Shown here piece after piece: positions 19,144-27,645 of a stretch of 64,000 nt of DNA. Numbering within the stretch: position 1 is the first letter of the stretch; every line of letters begins with the position of its first letter. The notes below the pieces were generated by a model, which saw nothing but the letters and a program-made list of their open reading frames with translations, did not search any database and was not told the origin of the DNA. A program made the position numbers and the translations under genes. This stretch comes from Kangiellaceae bacterium (GTDB taxonomy: Bacteria; Pseudomonadota; Gammaproteobacteria; Enterobacterales; Kangiellaceae): NCBI GenBank assembly GCA_026196875.1, contig JAPHTP010000025.1, positions 30,452 to 94,451 of the forward strand. Reading direction: 5' to 3'.

Positions 19144-20454
19144 TCAATATTTCTCCGACCTGTTTCGCGGGCGGAATACTAATCCGCCAACAAAACAAAG
19201 GAAGATTGTTAGTAATCCCAATGAGCCTGCGGCACTGAAATCTTCTTGCTCAGGAACTTCAAACTGAGTTCCAGAGTCGTCACCAGAGCCATCATCACCA
19301 CCGTCTCCACTTCCATCGTCTCCACCACCATCTCCGGGATCAGTAGACTCATCGTCAGAGATGGTTACATTTACCGTTGATGGATTTCCGAGCACAGCAC
19401 CATTTGTCGGATTACTCAACCGCAAGCTATAAGATTCGTCTCCTTCAACTTCTTGATCATCCAAAATTGTTAATGTGACAGTCTGACTCTGCTCTCCTTC
19501 TGCAAAAGTCAACGTTTGATTAAATGTCTGGTAATCAGTTGCATCTGTAGCTGTTCCACCAATGGTATCCAAATTCACAGTTACCTGGCCTGCACCACCA
19601 AATGAACGGAGAATGGTTACGTCATAGGTTGAAGCATTTTCGGCGACGCTATAGTTAACACGGCTGAAAAAGAAGGTACCGGGTTCATTTGAAATTTCGT
19701 TATCCAGAATGGTCACTTTGGTTTGCGCCTGTCCTCCAAGCACCGCACCATTAACAACATTGCTTAATGTAACTGAGAAGACTTCTGCCCCTTCATATAC
19801 ATCGTCATCAGCTAAGGTCACGGTAATCGTTTTGCTGGTTTCGCCATCGGCAAACACCAAAGTCCCGGTATCCGCTACATAGTCATCTGGCGACGTAGCA
19901 GTATCCGTACCAACCGTTGCAACCGTATAATCGACACTAATCTGCCCCTGGGTACCAAGCTGTCTCATAACTGTTAGAGTGACCTCCGGATCTGTTTCCT
20001 GGGCAGAAGCTGTTACACTTTGCATTTCAATGAGACCAAATTGAGCAGCTGGACCTATCGATATTATCCAGTCGAAAATAGTATTTTGATCTGCAACGCT
20101 TATTTGCGGTCCACCGGGAGGCATAACGCCACCACATTGAGGATTATTCTGAGAAATCTTGTCGTACAAGGTTGAATTAGCCGGTTCACCAGGAGTTACA
20201 CGCTGCAAGTTACACCCCGCTAATGAGGAGTTAACATTAACTAGCTCTATTTCAGATGTAGCAGCGTCATCTAGCGACAGCCCTGCGCTCGGGTTGTTTC
20301 CACTATGGCAGTTTAAGCAGCCGTTATTTACGAATACGGCTTGTACTTCGGCGGGAACATCAGCCATAACATCGCGCGGAATGCTCAGAACACTCAAAAG
20401 TACGAATGCGGAAATTGTTAATTTAGAGACAATCGAGTTGGAAGTAATACTCAT
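19144..20454 (-). CDS. Secreted heme-motif protein with two Calx-beta domains and a C-terminal membrane tail
   Basis: The 436 residues read: signal peptide (1-31, ending VMA/D); a small cytochrome c-like domain with CLNCH (46-50) and a candidate axial methionine M111 in GVMPPGG; Calx-beta domain 1 (about 137-253); Calx-beta domain 2 (about 260-368), each ending in the DDxxxEGxE(S/V) pattern that binds calcium in this family; a Gly/Asp linker (370-396); a hydrophobic span (410-427); and an Arg-rich tail. The tail looks like a sorting or anchoring signal, but I cannot name its class. The mix of electron-transfer motif and adhesin-like domains suggests a surface protein; its function is unknown. 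Confidence 0.82.
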   Translation of the reverse strand: MSITSNSIVSKLTISAFVLLSVLSIPRDVMADVPAEVQAVFVNNGCLNCHSGNNPSAGLSLDDAATSEIELVNVNSSLAGCNLQRVTPGEPANSTLYDKISQNNPQCGGVMPPGGPQISVADQNTIFDWIISIGPAAQFGLIEMQSVTASAQETDPEVTLTVMRQLGTQGQISVDYTVATVGTDTATSPDDYVADTGTLVFADGETSKTITVTLADDDVYEGAEVFSVTLSNVVNGAVLGGQAQTKVTILDNEISNEPGTFFFSRVNYSVAENASTYDVTILRSFGGAGQVTVNLDTIGGTATDATDYQTFNQTLTFAEGEQSQTVTLTILDDQEVEGDESYSLRLSNPTNGAVLGNPSTVNVTISDDESTDPGDGGGDDGSGDGGDDGSGDDSGTQFEVPEQEDFSAAGSLGLLTIFLCFVGGLVFRPRNRSEKY

Positions 20455-20588
20455 CGGGTAGCCTACACTTAGATAGCAGTTTTGAGAGGTAAAACCTTGT
20501 TCTTCAGATATCCCCTAAATTAGCACATCTCTGGCTAGAATTACGTAAAATAAGTGGGTTTTGTTGTAATTTGTGCGGCTGTTCAACC

Positions 20589-20617
20589 AAAAAAGCCAGA
20601 CGATTGTCTGGCTTTTT
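20589..20617 (-). terminator. Rho-independent terminator after the peroxiredoxin gene
   Basis: An AGCCAGAC/GTCTGGCT stem with a GATT loop, flanked by A- and T-runs. It lies 18 bases past the peroxiredoxin stop on the minus strand. Confidence 0.85.
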
Positions 20618-20634
20618 CATCACTTTAATAGATA

Positions 20635-21240
20635 TTAAAGATTGTCAGCTTCTTCTGACAAGTATTTAGCAACCCCCTCAGGTGAAGCATTCATACCCTT
20701 GTCGCCTTCATTCCAGCCAGCAGGGCAAACTTCGCCGTGCTCTTGATGGAATGCAAGCGCATCAACCATACGAATCATCTCGTCAATGTTGCGGCCTAAA
20801 GGTAGGTCATTAACTACCTGGTGGCGTACGTTGCCTTCTTCATCAATTAAGAAAGAACCACGGAAAGCAACACCGGCTTCCGGATGCTCAACATCGTATG
20901 CTTGACAGATTTCATGTTTAACGTCAGCTACTAACGTGTAACCAACAGGTCCAATTCCACCTTCATTAATTGGAGTGTTTCTCCAAGCATTGTGAGAGAA
21001 GTGAGAATCGATAGATACACCAATGACTTCAACGCCACGCTTTTTGAACTCTTCTAAACGATGATCAAAAGCGATCAATTCAGAAGGACAAACAAAAGTG
21101 AAATCAAGAGGATAAAAGAATACAACCGCTTTTTTCCCTTTTGTCGCTTCTTTGAAGTTAAAATCGTTAACAATTTCGCCATTGCCTAAAACAGCTGCAG
21201 CTGTGAAGTCAGGTGCTTCGCGTCCAACTAAAACGCCCAT
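20635..21240 (-). CDS. 2-Cys peroxiredoxin (AhpC/Prx1 type)
   Basis: It reduces hydrogen peroxide and organic peroxides using thioredoxin-like donors in the cytoplasm. The 201-residue protein has the peroxidatic C51 in FTFVCPSEL and the resolving C172 in EVCPAGW. A GGIG motif (94-97) is present, but the C-terminal YF motif typical of easily over-oxidised eukaryotic enzymes is not seen. GGAG precedes the ATG. No ahpF follows, so it probably uses thioredoxin. Confidence 0.95.
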   Translation of the reverse strand: MGVLVGREAPDFTAAAVLGNGEIVNDFNFKEATKGKKAVVFFYPLDFTFVCPSELIAFDHRLEEFKKRGVEVIGVSIDSHFSHNAWRNTPINEGGIGPVGYTLVADVKHEICQAYDVEHPEAGVAFRGSFLIDEEGNVRHQVVNDLPLGRNIDEMIRMVDALAFHQEHGEVCPAGWNEGDKGMNASPEGVAKYLSEEADNL

Positions 21241-21550
21241 TGCAATCTCCTAGTATTAGTGTTTGTTTAAATAAAAACTGTAAATCAGAATCGATAAGAT
21301 ACTGCTAAATAGACTTACATCCAAATTGAGGCTTTCAATCTAAGTTATTGTTCAAATCTATTAAAACAATTACATCAATAGATTATCTCAAATAAATGCA
21401 GAGATTTCACAATGTTCGGTGCCAAATCTCTAAGTAAATCATTTTGCTCTTAGTGCTAGTGCCAAAGCAACATCAACTATTCAAACCCTGAAATCCTTTG
21501 AACTTTGGCATTAATAATCTATGGAGCTATCAATGCCGCTTCGATTTTCT
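21241..21550. other. 310-bp AT-rich intergenic region upstream of the peroxiredoxin gene
   Basis: No coding frame is convincing. The only structure seen is an 8-bp inverted repeat, AATCTATT (21355-21362) and AATAGATT (21377-21384), with a 14-base spacer, 115-144 bases upstream of the peroxiredoxin start. It could be an operator. No clear terminator for the saccharopine dehydrogenase gene was found. Confidence 0.45.
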
Positions 21551-22873
21551 CTACAAGTGGTTTAAAAAGCTGGCTTCGTCTTGATCTTCCACGATTTTTT
21601 CAGACATTTGAATGTTCAGCAACTCTAGCTCTTTAAGAACCGGTGAATAAATATCTCTTGTAACCGGAATACATACTCCTTTGCGATTGATCTCCCCAGA
21701 CAAAATTAAATCAGCAGCAATAGCGGCGGGAAATCCGACGGTTTTAGCCATAGCCGAGTAACCGTCTTTATCACCTTTTTCGACAAGAGTAGACCGATGA
21801 AAGGTTTTATTTCCATCATTATCTACCAACACCAAACGGTGCTGCATAACAATCATATCTTGTTCGTCTTCACCGTATTTAAGTTTCTCAGTCAATAAAT
21901 TGCAAAAGGCCGAAATGGGGCTGTCACCATTAATAACCTCATCTGACAAACACCCTAACCAGGCAAAACTGTCTTTAGTTTTGGCGTCTGTGAACATTTG
22001 GTCTGTTTGGTCCGCATTTTTACCAGTGAGCTGGCACATTAACTGGAGCCAGGTAGTAGGAGTTGCTTCCTCAAACTTTGCACCGTCTAATAAGCCTATA
22101 TTTTTAGCTGCACCTATTATTGGCCCAAAACCTGGATACCGCAAAGTACCACGCAATAATGTTTTCACCTCAGGGATATTGTACTCTTCTTTGTACCCAA
22201 GAGAATTCCTGTTGGCATATCCTTTTAATTCCATATCTTTAGTTAAGGTAACATCACGCATTGATTCTAATAAGCTATCACCCGGAATAGACTTATTTTC
22301 CCCTTTACTAAGATACAAGGCGTCATTTGAAACTGCGCTCAACACAGCCATCGGTGACCATGAAAACTTATATCCTAAGGGATTGTCATTTGCCTCAGGA
22401 GCAGGAATTCCTCCACACCACGAAACTAATGCCTCAACTTTTTGCCCTTTTTCGTGAGCCTCATCGATAGTCTGCATGGCAGTCATATGGTCGATACCTG
22501 GATCGACGCCTATTTCATTAAGAATTGTAATATCAGCTTTTTTCGCGGCCTCATCCAGCTTCCACATATCTTCATGGGTGTAGCTGGCGGTAACTAGGGA
22601 TTTTTTCTCAGCTACGCAGATTTTTGCAACCGAAACATGAAATTGGAATGGAACGAATGAGATGACTAACTCTGATTCACGAATCAACCTGCTCAACTGC
22701 TCTCCATCCGTCACATCGACCTGCATTGGAGTTAAATTATCTCTACCCGCAACTAACTCTTCCGCCTCATACAAAAACTGAGAGCCGATAGTAATTTGGT
22801 GATTTTTTTTGTGTAGGTAGTCAACTAGAGGCCCAGTAACAAAACCAGCACCAAGTAAGAGAATGTTAGCCAT
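21551..22873 (-). CDS. Saccharopine dehydrogenase/reductase, LYS9-like
   Basis: An NAD(P)-dependent enzyme of the family that interconverts saccharopine with aminoadipate semialdehyde plus glutamate. The 440 residues start with a Rossmann motif (LLLGAGFVTGPLVDYL). Conserved family blocks follow, including NEIGVDPGIDHM (near 130), SWCGGIPAPEANDNPLGYKFSWSP and TLLRGTLRYPGFG. The length fits the single-domain yeast LYS9 type. In bacteria such genes usually serve lysine catabolism; a carboxyspermidine-dehydrogenase-like role is less likely given the LYS9-type blocks. An in-frame TTG upstream exists, but GGA at 7 bases supports the ATG at 22873. No lysine-ketoglutarate reductase gene is in the window. 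Confidence 0.88.
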   Translation of the reverse strand: MANILLLGAGFVTGPLVDYLHKKNHQITIGSQFLYEAEELVAGRDNLTPMQVDVTDGEQLSRLIRESELVISFVPFQFHVSVAKICVAEKKSLVTASYTHEDMWKLDEAAKKADITILNEIGVDPGIDHMTAMQTIDEAHEKGQKVEALVSWCGGIPAPEANDNPLGYKFSWSPMAVLSAVSNDALYLSKGENKSIPGDSLLESMRDVTLTKDMELKGYANRNSLGYKEEYNIPEVKTLLRGTLRYPGFGPIIGAAKNIGLLDGAKFEEATPTTWLQLMCQLTGKNADQTDQMFTDAKTKDSFAWLGCLSDEVINGDSPISAFCNLLTEKLKYGEDEQDMIVMQHRLVLVDNDGNKTFHRSTLVEKGDKDGYSAMAKTVGFPAAIAADLILSGEINRKGVCIPVTRDIYSPVLKELELLNIQMSEKIVEDQDEASFLNHL

Positions 22874-23051
22874 AGTGGATTCCAAATGAATAAGAAATTG
22901 ACGAAAATGATTAACTAATAATCAATTTGAAATAGAAATAGACAAGCAGTAATGGCGCACAAGAATAGCTAGTAATTTTGGCCGTGTAAACCCAAAATTA
23001 CCACTAATATGAGCATTATTGAAAACATAAAATTGGAGCGCGTTAAACAAA

Positions 23052-23077
23052 TAAAGCCCCGAATATTAGGGGCTTTA
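23052..23077 (-). terminator. Rho-independent terminator after the chalcone-isomerase-like gene
   Basis: A TAAAGCCCC/GGGGCTTTA stem with an 8-base loop, 32 bases past the stop of the gene at 23110. The T tail on the minus strand is short (TTTATTTG). Confidence 0.7.
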
Positions 23078-23109
23078 CCGATAAGATATACGAAAATATT
23101 AAGAATTTT

Positions 23110-23751
23110 TTATTTTAAAGAAACAAATCGTCGTAATAGCTGGATTGCATATTCATTTTCGTTCTGACCCATAATGCCATCCCTAAATTTTGAAGAAGGC
23201 GGCCTGCCCCCAACCCATACATTAACTAGCATTCGGTAAAGATCTGAAGATCGGTCAATCACACCTAGCTGACGGCCATTGAGAGAAATTCGTGTTCTAG
23301 AATCGGCTTTGTAATAATCAACAGTCACGATATCCCCTTTCTTATAGGTTCCACGGAACATGCCGATAAATCGGCGAAGATTTTCTCCCTCTGCTTTTAT
23401 ATACTCAGCCTCATTGTTAATTTTAATCCCTTCGGCGAGCTTTCTTCCAAATCCTCGACCAGAAACCTTTCTTTCAGAGGCAAATCGAAATTCCATTCTT
23501 CGAGGTGCTTTTAAATAAGCTAAATCTTCGGCGCTATCATACTGAGCAGCATCGTCAACGTAAAATGCGCCAATGTAATAATCGTCGTTCATTAATTGGG
23601 TTAACCCCATACCAACCATTTTTAATGGACGGTCACCTAGCTTTACATTTTGCGCGGCTATAATTTTATCCGCTTCACTTTCCTCTGCTTTAGCTAGATT
23701 AATTGCTCCAAAAACAACTAAGAGCGTAACATACCATATCTTTTTCACCAT
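23110..23751 (-). CDS. Periplasmic chalcone-isomerase-like protein
   Basis: A 213-residue protein with a signal peptide (1-22, ending AKA/EE). The rest matches the bacterial chalcone-isomerase-like fold: MVGMGLTQLMNDDYYIGAFYV, RMEFRFASERKVSGRGFGRK, and LVNVWVGGRPPSSKFRDGI. Members of this family are exported proteins of unknown activity; most lack evidence of flavonoid chemistry. It is paralogous to, and divergent from, the fusion gene at 24332. The ATG is preceded by GGGG at a short distance. Confidence 0.85.
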   Translation of the reverse strand: MVKKIWYVTLLVVFGAINLAKAEESEADKIIAAQNVKLGDRPLKMVGMGLTQLMNDDYYIGAFYVDDAAQYDSAEDLAYLKAPRRMEFRFASERKVSGRGFGRKLAEGIKINNEAEYIKAEGENLRRFIGMFRGTYKKGDIVTVDYYKADSRTRISLNGRQLGVIDRSSDLYRMLVNVWVGGRPPSSKFRDGIMGQNENEYAIQLLRRFVSLK

Positions 23752-24331
23752 CTACCCCAATCTTCTGTTAGTTAGCCAGATAAATCCACTAAACCCTCGA
23801 ATTCTTATTGTCATCCTTGAAGATTGCACCGCCTTTGTAGAGCGAATAATTAGCAACTGCACTACACTAGCTTTATAAAGTTTTACTGAACCAGCAGCAA
23901 AAAGTCAATTACAATCAACAGAATAAAGACAAAAACCACCGTTTTTGGCAAAAGTATCAGGGAGTTAGCTGAAAATGGGTATTTTTACCATGGGATCCCC
24001 CATAAGTAATTACAATAACAGAGGATTTTGTCTTGAAAGATCGTGCAAAATCGCATTATTATTGGAATTGCAGCACAAAATCAAAAATAAAAGCGTAACT
24101 CCAAGTAAACGTACTTTTACTCAGGGGAAGTGAAAGTAATGTTGGGATGGTGAAATTAGATAGAAGGTTAATTCAGACCAGCAAGCCAAAACCTTTTCAT
24201 TAAGGCCAAAGTTTATTAAGACGAATAAATCTCCCCTTTTTGCAGGATGCAATCATTAAGGTTGACCTTAGGCTATTTGCCGGAGGAATGGACAATTAAT
24301 AGTAGTTTTACACTTTTAGGTGGAGCCATAG
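23752..24331. other. 580-bp divergent intergenic region between two chalcone-isomerase-like genes
   Basis: No credible gene is present. Overlapping short inverted repeats lie at 23975-24003 (ATGG/CCAT, then ATGGG/CCCAT). A perfect TAAGGT-TG-ACCTTA palindrome lies at 24257-24270, 62-75 bases before the fusion gene start. The length is unusual for this otherwise compact window. Confidence 0.5.
24257..24270. promoter_or_regulatory. TAAGGT-N2-ACCTTA palindrome, candidate operator
   Basis: A perfect 6-2-6 inverted repeat upstream of the chalcone-isomerase/TonB fusion gene. Its position fits a repressor or activator site near the promoter. The cognate regulator is unknown. Confidence 0.35.
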
Positions 24332-25684
24332 ATGCCAGTACACTTTTTTGATTTGCTTGATAATTCAAGACTTAAAAAGACAAGTGCTTTTTTGCTGTCA
24401 GTGTTATTTTTAATTACAGCACAAACAGCAAAAGCTGATTTGACCGCAGATTTATCTGACGGAAAGACCCTCCAACTTCTCGGTATTGGTATGCACCAAG
24501 AACTCCGAAATGACATTTATGTAGGAGCTTTGTTTGCTCCAAGTTCAGTTTCGAATGTCGATGAGATCAAAGGTGAAACCATACCTAAAAGAATGTCGAT
24601 TCGATTAGTATCCAATTATTCACATAGAAAGATGTCACGACATTGGAAAGAGCGGCTTGCGATGAACAACCCTCGAAATTTGTGGCAGCCGTTAACTAAA
24701 GAAATAGTGTTGTTTTCGAGAATATTCAAACGAAAACTCCAGGTTGGTGACGAACTAAACATCGATCACGTTCCTGGTGTAGGCACCCAAATATACTTAA
24801 ACGGAACACTTTTCCAAACTGTTCAAAAAGCCGGCTTTGTTGATTTACTGCTTAATGTCTGGCTTGGCACCAATCCTCCCACAAAAGCATTTAAGAAAAG
24901 TATTCGCGGCCAAGATGATGCTGCAACCAAAGGTGGTTTCGTTACTAAATACTCAGCTTTGCAACCAATCGCAGGGAGATTTGACGCTGACCTGGCTCCT
25001 GTAACTCAGGTTGCAAAAGCAGAAACTCCTGCTAAATCTGCAGCCAGTAAACCGCCGGTTAGAAAGAATACTCCAAAGAAAACAACAGTGGCCAAACCAA
25101 CGCCGAAAAAAGTTGCCAAGACGCCCCCAAAAACAGAACCCAAGAAGTCAAACACCAGCGAAGCTAAGCCGGCTACAACTACTCCACCTCCAAAGAAAGC
25201 TGTAGCAGCCAAAAGCGAAACGAACGCCACAGAAAAAAAGGTTGCAGCTCAGAAGCCCGACTTCAAACCCGACATAAATATCAACAATGTATTAAATCAA
25301 GCTAAACCTCCTGTCAAAAAAGTAGCATCAATAGAAAAGACCGAAAGTGCTAAACAAGCAGAAGAAAGTATTGAAGAAGACTTCTTTGATGCAGACCTAT
25401 TGAGCGGGTCTTACACTCGAGATTTGATCAATGCAATCAGAAAGTATGAGAGTTACCCGAAAAAGGCTTTACAACGAGGCGATCAAGGAGATGTTGTTGC
25501 GCTTGTCAAAATAGATGGCGCGGGTGAAATTATTGATATTCAAATTGTGGAGCGTTCTGGTTCTCGAATTCTAGACAAAGCTGTTACTCGAATGGTAAGA
25601 AAAGCAGCACCATTCCAAGCAATTCCTAAAGAACTAAAAATGGATGAATTCGAGTTTGAGGTGCCAATCTCATTCCAACTTTAG
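24332..25684 (+). CDS. Chalcone-isomerase-like domain fused to a TonB C-terminal domain
   Basis: The 450 residues comprise a hydrophobic export segment (about 16-34) ending TAKA/D, a chalcone-isomerase-like domain (about 38-196) parallel to the protein at 23110 (LLNVWLGTNPPTKAFKKSI against LVNVWVGGRPPSSKFRDGI), a Lys/Pro/Ala-rich linker (about 225-350) of the kind that spans the periplasm, and a TonB-type C-terminal domain (about 360-450) with YPKKALQRGDQGDVVALVKI and VERSGSRILDKAV. The AxA-like site suggests a cleaved signal, so the protein may be free in the periplasm, unlike TonB, which stays anchored and works with ExbB-ExbD. A GGAG element precedes the ATG. It is the only plus-strand gene between 3.4 and 55 kb. 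Its function is unknown. Confidence 0.85.
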   Translation: MPVHFFDLLDNSRLKKTSAFLLSVLFLITAQTAKADLTADLSDGKTLQLLGIGMHQELRNDIYVGALFAPSSVSNVDEIKGETIPKRMSIRLVSNYSHRKMSRHWKERLAMNNPRNLWQPLTKEIVLFSRIFKRKLQVGDELNIDHVPGVGTQIYLNGTLFQTVQKAGFVDLLLNVWLGTNPPTKAFKKSIRGQDDAATKGGFVTKYSALQPIAGRFDADLAPVTQVAKAETPAKSAASKPPVRKNTPKKTTVAKPTPKKVAKTPPKTEPKKSNTSEAKPATTTPPPKKAVAAKSETNATEKKVAAQKPDFKPDININNVLNQAKPPVKKVASIEKTESAKQAEESIEEDFFDADLLSGSYTRDLINAIRKYESYPKKALQRGDQGDVVALVKIDGAGEIIDIQIVERSGSRILDKAVTRMVRKAAPFQAIPKELKMDEFEFEVPISFQL

Positions 25685-25710
25685 GCTAACGGTTAATTTT
25701 CATAAGCCCC

Positions 25711-25739
25711 AAAAAGGCCGCTTTATGCGGCTCTTTTTT
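25711..25739. terminator. Bidirectional terminator between convergent genes
   Basis: A GCCGC/GCGGC stem with a TTTAT loop, A5 on the left and T7 on the right. It serves the fusion gene and overlaps the stop codon of the minus-strand MBL hydrolase gene. Confidence 0.8.
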
Positions 25740-26502
25740 AAACTAATTCAATCCAGTCAAACCCATCATTTTGATCGGCTAAGACGAAATCTACACTCAA
25801 GCCGCTAGTCAATTCTTCTAAAATTGATTGAACTAATTCAGCGCAGTTATTTTCCTCGCTTAGATGCATCGCACAGATAACTTTCAACCTTGAACAGTTG
25901 TAATCCGATAAAAACTCTAGTGCCTGTTCGTTGCTTAAATGCCCTAGAGGTCCACCAACACGGGATTTAAGTTTTGGCGGATATTTTCCATGGAGCAACA
26001 TTGACTTGTCATGATTAAACTCGATCAACAGTGCATCAAGTTGCTGAAACTTTTGCACTATAAATGGCGTTATATGGCCTAAGTCTGTCAAAATTCCTAC
26101 TCGCGATTGCTCTGCACTCAACACAAATTGACACGCTTCTCTTGAGTCGTGCGGTACCAGAATAGGTTCCACATTGATCTCGCCTATCACAAAATCTACG
26201 TGGCTATTAAACAGATTTAAATCTTTTAGCTTAGATACGGTTGGATGTAACGAAGTCCCTTTACTCATCCAGACGGGAATTTCATATTTATTGGCAAATG
26301 CTGGAACGCCTTTGAAATGGTCACTGTGTTCGTGAGTAACTAACACAGCATTAACTTTTTGCGGAAGAACTCCACGTGCTGATAATCTTGATTCTAGTTC
26401 CCTGCAGGAGAAACCAGAGTCGACCAATATATTGGTCGACTTGTACTGCACTAAGGTGGAGTTTCCCTTACTTCCAGAACCTAAACTGGTAACGCGTAGC
26501 AA
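25738..26502 (-). CDS. MBL-fold metallo-hydrolase, YycJ/PhnP-like
   Basis: A 254-residue cytoplasmic protein starting VTSLGSGSKGNSTLV, as in YycJ-type hydrolases. The zinc motif THEHSDHFKGV lies near residue 57, further ligand candidates are in LTDLGH and EFNHD, and AMHLSEENN closes the site. YycJ relatives are nucleases or phosphodiesterases; the exact substrate is open. The start is a TTG with GGAG 8 bases upstream. It lies 43 bases after bamC and may be cotranscribed with dapA-bamC. Confidence 0.85.
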   Translation of the reverse strand: MLRVTSLGSGSKGNSTLVQYKSTNILVDSGFSCRELESRLSARGVLPQKVNAVLVTHEHSDHFKGVPAFANKYEIPVWMSKGTSLHPTVSKLKDLNLFNSHVDFVIGEINVEPILVPHDSREACQFVLSAEQSRVGILTDLGHITPFIVQKFQQLDALLIEFNHDKSMLLHGKYPPKLKSRVGGPLGHLSNEQALEFLSDYNCSRLKVICAMHLSEENNCAELVQSILEELTSGLSVDFVLADQNDGFDWIELV

Positions 26503-26545
26503 AACTACTTCTCCAGTAACTGGCGTCTAAAACCGAATTACCTAG

Positions 26546-27631
26546 TTATCTTTTATCGCCAAACAGCTGACTTAAACTTGGATATAGTTTAACCATTAAC
26601 GCTGCTTCTAGCGGTTGTCCTGCGCCATCTTTAAAGGTAATCGCCGTTTGTTCACCTAACTCGCTAAGTGTAACCTGATAATTTCCTGGTTCTATAGGCA
26701 GTTTTTCGACTTCATCGTCAAACAAGGAAGCAAAGAAGCCAGGCTCTTCGTACTTGTATTCAATAAAATATGTCATGAGCGTTCTATCGCGATCGCTCAT
26801 TTCAAATTGCAACGCTTCTAACACTCTTGGGAGTTTTTGCCATACATCTTCTTTTTCTGCTGCAGTCACTAAAGCCGCATTGTTTTCTGAGTCTTTCCCC
26901 AGTTTAACCTTAAAACCGGCAATAGCTCGTTTACGCATCTCTCTCTCGCGCGTTGAGACAGAAACATCATAGCTAGAAATAATCAGATTTAACATTTCGG
27001 CAGAATCTTGCCAAAAAGTTGGCTGGTTTTCCCACTTGTCAGATTCATCATCAAATTTTTGCGCTTGAATTCGTTCTACGGTTAGACTCTGTTCACCTTT
27101 TAAATTTCCTGGAGTGATAGTTATTTTAAACTTCGCTCTAAATTCATCGACTTCTTCTCTATTCTCAATTCCAAGCCATACACCTCTTTCATCAACAGCA
27201 ACCCATCCAGAATCCAGGTAATATTGTTTTTGATCCATCACGGCAGGAGTAATTTCGTTTTCTTCGAACATTTTAACAATCGACTGCCAAATATTTATTG
27301 CTGAATCAGAAATAAAAACACTCGGATGTTCCGACTGTTTGTTAATTCTCATGTTTTCAAGTACAGCCAAGAGTTGGATCGGCGCACCAACTTCTAGCTC
27401 TTTGCCAGAAGGTGCACTCTGAGCTTTCTTACCAATTGTTGGTACCTGCGCATAGTTAGCTTTATCTTCTTGAACTAGATCGCCGGGTATCTTGAGCTCT
27501 TTTGCTTGACGAGCTTCAATATACTCATAAGCACGATCTTTAATTAATCCATCTTCGCCGTAAATGTAGCTACAGCCAGTCGTAACCAAAACTGTTAGTA
27601 GGATGACTGCCAATTTACTTAGATTGTTCAA
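26546..27631 (-). CDS. bamC: Outer membrane assembly lipoprotein BamC
   Basis: A lipoprotein of the BAM complex, which inserts beta-barrel proteins into the outer membrane. From the TTG at 27631 the protein has 361 residues: a hydrophobic signal, lipobox TTGC, then the conserved unstructured segment with YGEDGLIKDRAYEY and two helix-grip domains. A longer frame would begin with GTG at 27664 inside dapA; the TTG has GGAG 8 bases upstream and gives a proper lipoprotein signal, so it is preferred. dapA-bamC order is as in Escherichia coli. Confidence 0.92.
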   Translation of the reverse strand: MNNLSKLAVILLTVLVTTGCSYIYGEDGLIKDRAYEYIEARQAKELKIPGDLVQEDKANYAQVPTIGKKAQSAPSGKELEVGAPIQLLAVLENMRINKQSEHPSVFISDSAINIWQSIVKMFEENEITPAVMDQKQYYLDSGWVAVDERGVWLGIENREEVDEFRAKFKITITPGNLKGEQSLTVERIQAQKFDDESDKWENQPTFWQDSAEMLNLIISSYDVSVSTREREMRKRAIAGFKVKLGKDSENNAALVTAAEKEDVWQKLPRVLEALQFEMSDRDRTLMTYFIEYKYEEPGFFASLFDDEVEKLPIEPGNYQVTLSELGEQTAITFKDGAGQPLEAALMVKLYPSLSQLFGDKR

Positions 27632-27645
27632 ATTATCTACTCCAC

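Noticed and set aside
21900..22457. Plus-strand open frame of 185 codons inside the saccharopine dehydrogenase gene
   Set aside because: It is fully covered by a well-conserved gene on the other strand and resembles no known protein.
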